This document shows positions 41,941-49,312 of a stretch of DNA of 49,312 nucleotides, one piece after another. The stretch comes from Deltaproteobacteria bacterium (GTDB lineage: Bacteria; Desulfobacterota; Desulfobacteria; Desulfobacterales; Desulfobacteraceae). Position 1 is the stretch's first letter, and each line of letters starts with the position of its first letter. Made by a program: the position numbers and the translations under genes. The notes under the pieces are model-generated. The model searched no databases and was not told the DNA's origin. It was given only the letters and a program-made list of their open reading frames with translations. The DNA is taken from NCBI GenBank assembly GCA_013151635.1, contig JAADHV010000011.1, positions 1 through 49,312 of the forward strand. The letters are read 5' to 3'.

Positions 41941-43250
41941 TGGAAACAAGCCTCCTGTTCATGTCAATCATTGTATTCGGCTGCCTCTTTTTAACCCTGG
42001 CATCCGGGATCTGGGTCGGGTTTTCTCTTTTTATTGTCGGATTTATCGGCATGACCTTTTTTTCTTGTCTTCCCGCCGGGAACAATATGGCATCATCTGT
42101 ATGGGCCTCCATTGAAAAATGGGAGTATGTTGCCTTGCCCCTGTTTATCCTCATGGGTGAAATCCTGTATCAATCGGGGATTTCCGAAAAACTGTTCAAG
42201 GCTCTTGTCCCCTGGCTTTATCGTCTTCCCGGGGGCCTTTTGCTTATGAATATCGTCTCCTGCACGCTTTTTGCCGCCGTATCCGGCTCCAGTGCCGCCA
42301 CAACCGCAACAGTGGGACGGATCACCCTGGCTGAATTTGATAAACTTGGATATGACCGGAGTCTTTCCATGGGGTCCCTGGCAGGTGCCGGGACCCTGGG
42401 CTTTCTGATACCGCCGTCATTGATCATGATTATCTATGCCATCCTGGCCGAGGTTTCCGTAGGGAAAATGTTCATGGCCGGTATTTTACCAGGATTGCTC
42501 CTGGCAGGAATTTATTCTGCCTATATTATTTACAGAGGAATAAAAAATCCTGACATCGCACCCCGAACTCAGGAAAGCTATTCCTGGGCAGACCGTTTAA
42601 TAGGACTCAAAGATCTTGCCCCGACCTTGATGTTGATCCTGATGGTGCTCGGCAGTATTTACGGTGGCTATGCAACACCAACTGAGGCGGCTGCCCTGGG
42701 AGTTTTCGGAGCCTTGATATTTGCTGTCATAAACCGGCAGATGACATTGAAAATACTTCTTGAATGCCTGAAAGGTGCAGTAAAAACCAACTCCATGATC
42801 ATGATCATTGTTGTGGGTGCGGGATTCCTGTCCAGAACCATGGGATTTTTGGGAATCCCTGCTGCTATCACACAGTCCATTAACCAGATGAATCTTTCTC
42901 CTTACATGCTCATGATTCTCCTGGGAGGGGTTTATATTGTATTGGGCTGCCTTCTGGACGGGTTTTCCATTGTTGTCATGACCCTTCCGATTGCCCTTCC
43001 CATGGTGACAGCCGCAGGATTTGATCCCATCTGGTTTGGGATCTATCTTATACTGATGGTGGAAGTCAGCCAGATTACACCGCCTGTCGGGTTTAACCTT
43101 TTTGTCATACAGGGCCTGACCGGAGAACCTATCATGAAGATTGCAAGATATGCTTTACCATTCTTTTTTTTAATGTTATTGACAACTACAATTTTAACTC
43201 TTTTCCCGGAAATTGCTTTATACCTGCCAAAACTGATGGCAACAAAATAA
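41940..43250 (+). CDS. dctM: TRAP transporter large membrane subunit DctM
   Basis: 436 residues with about twelve membrane segments. It carries family motifs such as SGSSAATTATVGRI, LGFLIPPSLIMIIYA, YGGYATPTEAAALG and EVSQITPPVGFNLFVIQG. It is the ion-coupled transport channel partnered by DctQ and DctP. It is translationally coupled to dctQ (TAATG) and followed 21 bp later by pxpA. Confidence 0.94.
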   Translation: METSLLFMSIIVFGCLFLTLASGIWVGFSLFIVGFIGMTFFSCLPAGNNMASSVWASIEKWEYVALPLFILMGEILYQSGISEKLFKALVPWLYRLPGGLLLMNIVSCTLFAAVSGSSAATTATVGRITLAEFDKLGYDRSLSMGSLAGAGTLGFLIPPSLIMIIYAILAEVSVGKMFMAGILPGLLLAGIYSAYIIYRGIKNPDIAPRTQESYSWADRLIGLKDLAPTLMLILMVLGSIYGGYATPTEAAALGVFGALIFAVINRQMTLKILLECLKGAVKTNSMIMIIVVGAGFLSRTMGFLGIPAAITQSINQMNLSPYMLMILLGGVYIVLGCLLDGFSIVVMTLPIALPMVTAAGFDPIWFGIYLILMVEVSQITPPVGFNLFVIQGLTGEPIMKIARYALPFFFLMLLTTTILTLFPEIALYLPKLMATK

Positions 43251-43271
43251 ATAGTAGATAGAGGGTGCTTG

Positions 43272-44048
43272 ATGAAAACAATGGATCTAAACTGTGATAT
43301 GGGAGAAAGCTTTGGTGCTTACAAGCTTGGGATGGATGAAAAGGTAATGCAGTATATTGCATCTGCAAACATTGCCTGCGGCTTTCATGCAGGAGACCCA
43401 CTTGTCATGGACAGGACCGTTAAAATGGCCGTTGAAAAAAGTGTGGGGATCGGCGCCCACCCGGGGTATCCGGATCTCTTGGGTTTCGGCCGCAGGAGCA
43501 TGGCCTTGACACCGGAAGAAATCCGGCAGTACCTGGTATATCAGATGGGTGCCTTAAAGGCTTTTTGCAATGTGCACAGCGCAACCCTTCAGCATGTAAA
43601 ACCCCATGGGGCGCTTTATCTTGATGCTGTTGAAGACGAGGCCATTGCAAGGGCTGTTGCCGAAAGCATCATGAGTCTCGACCCTGATCTGTATTTTATT
43701 GCCCTGGCAGGCAAAAAAGGGAAAACCATGAGACAGGTAGGAGAGGAACTGGGGCTTAAAGTGGTCTTTGAGGCATTCCCGGACAGGGCCTATACGCCCG
43801 AAGGCACCCTTGTGTCCAGAAAGAAACCCGGGGCTGTGATCTCGAACCCTGATCTTGTTGCCAAAAGGGCCCTTGATATGGCCAGCGGCTTTGTCAAAGC
43901 AGTTGACGGCACCATTATTGAACTTGAAGTTCAGACCCTGTGTGTGCATGGTGACAACCTGGCTGCTGTTGATCTTGTTAAAACGATTAAAAAAACCCTT
44001 GAAGAAAACAACATAAGGGTGAAACCCATGGGAGAGAAGATCCAGTGA
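43272..44048 (+). CDS. pxpA: 5-oxoprolinase subunit A (LamB/YcsF family)
   Basis: 258 residues from the ATG at 43272 (GAGGG upstream). It carries the LamB/YcsF signatures DLNCDMGESFG and ASANIACGFHAGDP and the conserved IGAHPGYPD. Together with PxpB and PxpC, homologues form the ATP-dependent 5-oxoprolinase of many bacteria that lack the eukaryotic-type enzyme. PxpA is a TIM-barrel-like hydrolytic subunit. Its stop overlaps the pxpB start (TGATG). Confidence 0.93.
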   Translation: MKTMDLNCDMGESFGAYKLGMDEKVMQYIASANIACGFHAGDPLVMDRTVKMAVEKSVGIGAHPGYPDLLGFGRRSMALTPEEIRQYLVYQMGALKAFCNVHSATLQHVKPHGALYLDAVEDEAIARAVAESIMSLDPDLYFIALAGKKGKTMRQVGEELGLKVVFEAFPDRAYTPEGTLVSRKKPGAVISNPDLVAKRALDMASGFVKAVDGTIIELEVQTLCVHGDNLAAVDLVKTIKKTLEENNIRVKPMGEKIQ

Positions 44049-44755
44049 TGAAAATGGGGGGGGAAGAAAAACCGGCCATCCGGCTGGCAGGTGACACAGG
44101 TCTTATCATTGAATTCGGGCAGGGCATTGACCCTGGTGTCAATGCAAAAGTAAGGGCTATGGCCGGGGCAGTTAAAACAAACACCCTCCGGGGTGTTACG
44201 GAAATCATTCCTACCTATTGTTCTCTTCTGTTGATTTATGATCCTTTAATCACCCGGCCCGGAAAGCTTGTGAGCGCCATTGAACGTATTGAAAATACCC
44301 TTGAAAGGACAGGGACCGAACCCTGCAAGGTTGTAGAAATTCCGGTATGCTATGGGGGGGAATTCGGACCGGATATTGAAAATGTGGAAAAATCCGCTAA
44401 CTTTTGCAGGGAAGATGTCATCAGGTTTCATAGTGAGCCTGAATACCTGATTTACATGATAGGTTTCACTCCGGGCTTTCCTTTTCTGGGAGGACTTAAT
44501 AAAAAACTGTTCACACCAAGACTCAAAACTCCCCGGATGTCTGTACCCGAAGGCTCTGTCGGTATTGCAAACAACCAGACAGGCATGTACCCGATAGCAA
44601 GCCCGGGCGGATGGCAGATTATCGGGAGAACCCCTTTAAAACTTTTTGCGCCACAACGGAAAAATCCCTTCCTTTACAAGGCAGGAGATAAGATTAAATT
44701 TATCCCCATTTCCCGGAAGGAATATACCAGATTGAAAATAAAGGAGGAAAACTGA
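44048..44755 (+). CDS. pxpB: 5-oxoprolinase subunit B (KipI / carboxyltransferase C-D half)
   Basis: 235 residues from the ATG at 44048 (GGGAGAG upstream). It has the CT_C_D fold, with motifs such as YCSLLLIYDP, IPVCYGGEFGPD and MIGFTPGFPFLGGL and a cyclophilin-like core that ends in TGMYPIASPGGWQIIGRTP. The same domain forms one half of the carboxyltransferase of urea carboxylase, and relatives were named allophanate hydrolase subunit 1 or KipI. It is coupled to pxpC by a one-base overlap. Confidence 0.93.
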   Translation: MKMGGEEKPAIRLAGDTGLIIEFGQGIDPGVNAKVRAMAGAVKTNTLRGVTEIIPTYCSLLLIYDPLITRPGKLVSAIERIENTLERTGTEPCKVVEIPVCYGGEFGPDIENVEKSANFCREDVIRFHSEPEYLIYMIGFTPGFPFLGGLNKKLFTPRLKTPRMSVPEGSVGIANNQTGMYPIASPGGWQIIGRTPLKLFAPQRKNPFLYKAGDKIKFIPISRKEYTRLKIKEEN

Positions 44756-45702
44756 TGAATGCCATTAAGGTTTTAGCTCCGGGCGGATATACAACAATCC
44801 AGGATAAGGGGAGATTCGGATTTCAACACATGGGAATCCCTGTCTCAGGGGTTCTGGACCGTTTTGCCTTTGCCCTGGCAAATCTCCTGGTAGGCAACCA
44901 CGAAAACACTGCTGTCATGGAGCTTACGGTCATGGGGCCTTCCATTGAGATCAGGAAAGAGATGGATATTGCTCTGACAGGCGCAAAAATGGGGATTACA
45001 GTCAATGAAAACCCTGTGGATCAATGGCGTTCCATAAGGGTAAAAAAGGGAGATATTGTTACCATTGGCCAGGTGCAGTCCGGATGCCGCGCCTATCTGT
45101 CTTTTTCCGGCGGTATCAGTGTCCCTGAGGTCATGGGAAGCTTTTCCACATATGTGGGGGGTAAAATCGGTGGATTTAAGGGACGACCCCTGCAAAAAGA
45201 CGATATTATAGAAACCCGGGACACTCCATTGTTAAGCACGGGGTGGGCAGTCCCCCAAAAATTAATCCCTGCCTATCCATCCCATGCGGTTATCAGGGCC
45301 ATCCCCGGACCCCAGGATGATTATTTTGATACTGGCCTTAAAACCTTGTTCCAATCCGAATATATGGTGACGGCCAAGGCAGATCGCATGGGATACCGGT
45401 TGCAGGGAGATCCCATCCCCATTAAGGCCGGCATGCCTAAAAGTATTGTCTCAGAACCCTCCATGCCCGGAAGCATTCAAATACCGCCTGACGAGCAGCC
45501 CATAATTCTATTAGTCGAGCAAACAGTTGGCGGATATGCAAAAATTGCTACGATTATTTCTTCTGATCTTCCCGTCATTTCCCAGACAACACCGGGAGAC
45601 ACGATCAGGTTTGAAAAAATTGATTTAAATACCGCTCATGGCCTTATCATTGAAGAACAAAATAAAATTAATACCATAAAAGAAATTTTTTCAAATCATT
45701 GA
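44755..45702 (+). CDS. pxpC: 5-oxoprolinase subunit C (KipA / carboxyltransferase A-B half)
   Basis: 315 residues of the CT_A_B family. Typical motifs are TTIQDKGRFGFQHMGIPVSG, ANLLVGNHENTAVMELT, GAKMGIT, the middle PGPQDDYF and the end QTVGGYAKIATIISSDLPVI. GGAGGAAA precedes the ATG. It pairs with PxpB. The pair is homologous to the urea-carboxylase carboxyltransferase, which gives the nearby accB and accC genes a plausible partner. Confidence 0.93.
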   Translation: MNAIKVLAPGGYTTIQDKGRFGFQHMGIPVSGVLDRFAFALANLLVGNHENTAVMELTVMGPSIEIRKEMDIALTGAKMGITVNENPVDQWRSIRVKKGDIVTIGQVQSGCRAYLSFSGGISVPEVMGSFSTYVGGKIGGFKGRPLQKDDIIETRDTPLLSTGWAVPQKLIPAYPSHAVIRAIPGPQDDYFDTGLKTLFQSEYMVTAKADRMGYRLQGDPIPIKAGMPKSIVSEPSMPGSIQIPPDEQPIILLVEQTVGGYAKIATIISSDLPVISQTTPGDTIRFEKIDLNTAHGLIIEEQNKINTIKEIFSNH

Positions 45703-45751
45703 TACATTTCCATTAAATTGAATTTTTTCTTTTTCATTCAAGATTTGAAAA

Positions 45752-46411
45752 TCAGGAGTTTTTAAGAATAAGGCCTGGCAGCATGGTGGTTTCCAGGAAC
45801 TGCCGCTGTATTTCAAAATTTTCCGGGTTTTTTCCCCCTGAAATATCTATTTCATCTCCAAACCTTAAAATAACTTTTGAAAAAGGCTTCGGGAGCATGA
45901 ACCTGTCCCATGAATTAAAAAACCATGCATTTTCGGCCTGGATATAAAATGGTACTATCAAAGCATTTGCCTTGTTTGCCATTTTAATGACTCCGGGCTT
46001 TACTTTCCCTGCCGGGCCTGTGGGGCCGTCAAGGATATGGGCACCAAACCCGTATTTTAGAAGGTGATCAACCATGGCATCCATTGCCTTTTTCCCCCCC
46101 TTTGAGGATGAGCCCCTGGGAGTATGCCATCCTGTCTTATTGGCAACACCTGCAATCAGGTCGCCGTCACGGCTCTGGCTGATCATGAGGCCGGGATTGA
46201 ATTCTGTATAGGTCTTAAAATGCCTGATGGCAGAGAAGAACTGCTGGTGCCATGCGCAAAGAATGACTGGCCTGTCAAGTTTTAAAAGCTTCTGCCATTT
46301 TTTTTCGTTGAGGATTCTAAGGCGGAATGTCATGCTGTAGAACCGGATAAGGTAATAGGAGAAAAAAATAAAGGGTCGTGTGTAAATTATGAATTTTAAT
46401 TTCTTAAACAT
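45752..46411 (-). CDS. DUF374 lysophospholipid-acyltransferase-like protein
   Basis: 219 residues. It has an N-terminal membrane-associated segment, then CAWHQQF (acyltransferase His motif), SRDGDLIAGVANKTGWHTPR, GSSSKGG and DGPTGPAGKVKPG, all typical of DUF374. The family belongs to the LPLAT superfamily, sits next to lipid A or outer-membrane genes in many genomes, and is thought to acylate a lipid precursor. It is alone here, convergent with pxpC, 49 bp away. The following 227 bp (46412-46638) hold no supported gene; one short plus-strand frame ending LSIAVKEGEGHLKPAA may be a remnant. Confidence 0.85.
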   Translation of the reverse strand: MFKKLKFIIYTRPFIFFSYYLIRFYSMTFRLRILNEKKWQKLLKLDRPVILCAWHQQFFSAIRHFKTYTEFNPGLMISQSRDGDLIAGVANKTGWHTPRGSSSKGGKKAMDAMVDHLLKYGFGAHILDGPTGPAGKVKPGVIKMANKANALIVPFYIQAENAWFFNSWDRFMLPKPFSKVILRFGDEIDISGGKNPENFEIQRQFLETTMLPGLILKNS

Positions 46412-46638
46412 ATATGCTCTCTTAAAATCAGTTGAATTTCGAGCACTTTAACAGCTTTGTAGAAGAAGGCAATCTGTTCTTTTAAAAAGACTGATCAAAC
46501 CATTGTTAAACAGAACTATGAAGCCTTTTTGAGTATCGCGGTTAAAGAAGGTGAAGGCCACCTTAAACCTGCTGCATAAGATAGTATCTGATCAATGAAA
46601 AATATTTGGTATGATTAAACTGTTGAAGGACCGGAAAA

Positions 46639-47357
46639 TTATATTTCTATATCAATAGGCAATTCCTCTTCCGCATGTCGCTTCATCGCTTTGTCTATCT
46701 TTTCCGGATCTTTTGATTTTATAGCTTCCAGCATCAGCCTGTTAACCTCAAGAAGTCTGGGGATTTGATCCGGATACATTGCCGTGAGAATAGGGTAACC
46801 CTTTAAACAAATATCATAAAATAATTTCCAGGTCATATAAAATATTTTGTTTCTGGAAAGTTCAGCCAGTTTAAAATGAAAATCCATGGCAATGGAAAAA
46901 TATTTGTTTACATTATCACTGCAGGTTTCCATTTTTGTTATATAATTATTCAGTTTCTCTATTTCTTTATTACTGGCATTTTGAGAGACTGAATGGGCAA
47001 TGCCCAGCTCGATATATTTCCTGGCTTCCGACATTTCTGCAAAACTCTTTTTATCTGCCTGTATCATCCATGCGAATTGTTCGCCCATAGCATCAAGATA
47101 CTGGCCTAAATCAATCTTTTTGACCACAGAACCTTTAAACCCGGGGTTACTCTCAATCAAACCCAGTACACTTAACGTACGCAAAGCTTCTCTGATAGTC
47201 GGCCGGCCGACATTAAACATTTCTGCCAGATCCCTTTCTGAAGGGAGCTGATCATCCGGTTCTAAATCTCCTTTAAAAATTGTTTTTTTTATCTGGTCTG
47301 CAACTTCTTCATACAGTCTTTTTTTTTTAATGGCTTATATGAAAATTTCTTTTTCAT
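46639..47357 (-). pseudogene. FadR/GntR-type regulator with a frameshift in an A10 tract
   Basis: The main frame (46639-47220) gives the second half of the winged helix (FNVGRPTIREALRTLSVLGL) and a full FCD domain. Its upstream codons in the same frame continue as RLYEEVADQIKKTIFKGDLE then PDDQLPSERDLAEM, the normal start of FadR-type regulators, but reach a stop just before any start. An ATG at 47357 with AGGG upstream opens another frame (MKKKFSYKPLKKK) that fits the expected N-terminus and shifts exactly at a run of ten A (47319-47328). One base more restores a complete protein of about 240 residues. This may be a real null, a slippage-controlled gene or a sequencing error. Confidence 0.8.
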
Positions 47358-47507
47358 TCACAAATTCCCTCAACAATTATGGGGTACCAATGTCTTAGTC
47401 ATCTTTTGAAAACCTTTAACCCTATTCCTCTTTAATATACGATTTTATAACAGATTTCTATCATTTTTTCCCGAGTTGATTTTTTTATTACAATTAAAAA
47501 AATTAAT

Positions 47508-48413
47508 TTAATATAGTTTCTGGAACCAATCAAGATAACGCTCATCACGAAAAGCTAAAACATTGTCCATTAAATGGCTGATCCGGGCGCTAACCGGCCC
47601 TGGTGCTATTAACACTTTGTCCTCAAACTGCTTCACAGGAGACACTTTTATTCCTGAATGGCTGGTGAAAATTTCATCTGCGGCGTAAAGATCTTCTTTC
47701 TTCAGGGTGACTTCTTCAACCTCTATGCCATCATCCTTTGCCAGATGCATGATGGAGTCTCTGGTAATGCTTTCCAAAATCCTGCCAAGAGGCGGAGTTT
47801 TAAGAATACCATCCTTAACAATAAAAAGGGACTCTATGGAGCCTTCTGCAACAAACCCGTCAGTTCCCAGAGCCAAGCCCAGATCAAATCCCCTGTCATT
47901 AGCATCTTTTCTTACCAGGTAGCCATTGAGATAATTTGCACACGCTTTCGCCTGAACAGGTACGGTTTCGGGATGCAGTTTTCGCCACTTTGAAAAGCAG
48001 ACAGATATTGGATCGCCTTGCTCCATAGACAGTTCTTCCGATGCAGGGATGGTGAAAATAGCCACATCCAGTTTTGAGTTTAATACAAGGTTAATAATGG
48101 CCTCTTCACCCCAATATGCCATTACCTTTACAAGCCCTTTGCCTGAATTGTTTATGGACGCAAGTTCAGCCGTTGCTTCAGCAATTTTCTGAATCGGAAA
48201 TTTTAATTCCATTCCCAGAAGCCTTGCTGTCTGTGCAAGTCTGTTCAGGTGCCTGTTCATCCTAAAAGCAGAGGTACCAATTGGGTCTTCATATGTACAG
48301 AACACTTCAAATATTGCAGAGCCTCTTGACAGCCCATGGGATAAAATGGGAACATGGGCGTCTTCCCATGGTATAATTTTATTGTTTATCCATACGTTGG
48401 GTTTGGTTTCCAT
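47508..48413 (-). CDS. Class IV (branched-chain type) aminotransferase
   Basis: 301 residues of the PLP fold-type IV family (IlvE, D-amino-acid aminotransferase, aminodeoxychorismate lyase). The Schiff-base Lys156 lies in VQAKACANYL. SRGSAIFEVF, EGSIESLF and FTSHSGIKVSPV are the conserved surroundings. Substrate type cannot be fixed: the sequence deviates from canonical IlvE at the substrate loops (no clear YLR-type arginine pattern was recognised). It lies 59 bp downstream of a TRAP transporter subunit and next to a FadR-type regulator, which suggests a catabolic unit for an imported amino or keto acid. Confidence 0.88.
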   Translation of the reverse strand: METKPNVWINNKIIPWEDAHVPILSHGLSRGSAIFEVFCTYEDPIGTSAFRMNRHLNRLAQTARLLGMELKFPIQKIAEATAELASINNSGKGLVKVMAYWGEEAIINLVLNSKLDVAIFTIPASEELSMEQGDPISVCFSKWRKLHPETVPVQAKACANYLNGYLVRKDANDRGFDLGLALGTDGFVAEGSIESLFIVKDGILKTPPLGRILESITRDSIMHLAKDDGIEVEEVTLKKEDLYAADEIFTSHSGIKVSPVKQFEDKVLIAPGPVSARISHLMDNVLAFRDERYLDWFQKLY

Positions 48414-48472
48414 TATATTGTCTCCTGTAATTATTGTATTCCATTAATCAAAATATTGTTGTACTTGAACAA

Positions 48473-49312
48473 TCAGTTCCCTAAAAAAAATATTGGAAGA
48501 AAAAGAGATATCTGCGGTATGAATGTCACCATCATTAAAACAGGCAGGCTTCCCAGCAGCAAAAAGGGAAGACAGTCCATGGCAAAATCAGCCACCGGCA
48601 CACCGGAAACCCTGGAAGCTGTGAACAGGTTCGTTGCAACCGGTGGTGTCATCTGGCCGCTTCCCTGGTTTATAGCCATGATGGCCGCCATCTGGAACGG
48701 ATGAATCCCAAGATTCATAAAAAGGGGATATAATAATGGTGCTGCAATCAGCATGGCACTGATATCATCCATTATCATGCCCATAATGATCATGAACAGG
48801 TTAATCAATAATAAAAGCGCGATCCTGTTTTCAGTTAAACTCAATATTGAGCTGGCAATGGCATCGGGAAGGCGTTCGTATGTAAAAATACGGGACATGA
48901 CAATGATAAATGCGATGATAAAAACGATAGCGCCTTCTATGCTGGCCGTCTCTTCTACGGCTTTTTGAAACGCCTTTAATGACAGACTTTTTGTGCCGAC
49001 ACCTACGACTATGGCATAAACCACCGCCACACAACCGGCTTCCGTGGGTGTAAAAAGACCACCATAGATTCCGCCTAAAACAATGACCGGCATTAACAAA
49101 GCAAGGGATGATTTTCTCGTGGTCACTGCAATATTTTTTAACCACTCAGATGTATTCATTTTATCCAGCCTGCGGATTTCAGGATGTTTTTTACAATAAA
49201 AATAATTAATGATTGAATAGGCCAGTATGATTAAAATTCCAGGGCCTGCCGCAGCCAGAAAACACCCGGCTACAGATGTATTGGTCACCATCCCGAATAA
49301 AATCATGGGGAT
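48473..49312 (-). CDS. TRAP transporter large subunit DctM, C-terminal part (cut by window)
   Basis: At least 279 residues, open to the right edge of the window. The hydrophobic pattern and motifs GGIYGGLFTPTEAG, GMIMDDISAMLIAAPLLYPL and GQMTPPVATNLFTASRVSG are those of the DctM second half. The first half, and presumably dctQ and dctP, lie beyond 49312. It is distinct from the complete dctM of this window and probably forms a separate transport operon with the aminotransferase gene downstream. Confidence 0.92.
   Translation of the reverse strand: MPMILFGMVTNTSVAGCFLAAAGPGILIILAYSIINYFYCKKHPEIRRLDKMNTSEWLKNIAVTTRKSSLALLMPVIVLGGIYGGLFTPTEAGCVAVVYAIVVGVGTKSLSLKAFQKAVEETASIEGAIVFIIAFIIVMSRIFTYERLPDAIASSILSLTENRIALLLLINLFMIIMGMIMDDISAMLIAAPLLYPLFMNLGIHPFQMAAIMAINQGSGQMTPPVATNLFTASRVSGVPVADFAMDCLPFLLLGSLPVLMMVTFIPQISLFLPIFFLGN

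Overview
The window most likely comes from an anaerobic, sulfate-reducer-like member of the Desulfobacterota (Desulfobacteraceae type). This is inferred from gene content: a heterodisulfide-reductase-like Fe-S protein with an apparent in-frame selenocysteine codon, corrinoid methyl-transfer genes, TRAP transporters, sigma-54 regulators and a PUFA-synthase-like megaenzyme. No rRNA, tRNA or CRISPR array was seen, so taxonomy is not proven.

Layout. 1-3.4 kb: a decayed receiver-domain gene, then an NtrC-type response regulator and its histidine kinase (minus strand). 3.4-8.5 kb: the RNA helicase HrpA and a lipoprotein alpha/beta hydrolase. 8.5-16.5 kb is an accessory region full of recombination scars: a serine-recombinase fragment, a mercury operon (merR, a thioredoxin-like gene, merT, merP) whose merA is cut off at an IS66-type remnant, an IS91-like transposase fragment, a visibly GC-richer corrinoid methyl-transfer cluster (corrinoid protein, two UroD-type methyltransferases, a CobW-type GTPase, the ferredoxin end of a corrinoid-activation protein), and an integrase fragment.

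16.6-26.1 kb: one HdrD-like gene that reads through TGA at 17317-17319 with a hairpin just downstream; a translationally coupled parA-parB-(ispH::ubiA fusion) block followed by a DUF342 gene; and, on the minus strand, an acyltransferase and a sigma-54 activator without a receiver domain. 26.3-37.7 kb: one 3801-residue megasynthase (two nitronate-monooxygenase-like barrels, KS, degenerate KS, AT, third KS, three ACPs, KR, DH), preceded by a -24/-12 promoter that the divergent activator probably controls.

37.8-45.7 kb: biotin carboxylase and a minimal biotin carrier, divergent from a GntR regulator, a TRAP transporter (dctPQM) and pxpABC. Together these look like a split, urea-carboxylase-like biotin enzyme with its own uptake system. 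45.7-49.3 kb: a DUF374 acyltransferase, a FadR-type regulator with a frameshift in an A10 tract, a class IV aminotransferase and the C-terminal part of a second TRAP large subunit running off the window.

Most promising observations: the selenocysteine HdrD-like protein with a SECIS candidate, the single-chain PUFA-like synthase with Thr in place of Ser in all three ACPs, the IspH-UbiA fusion, and the AccBC-PxpABC-TRAP cluster.
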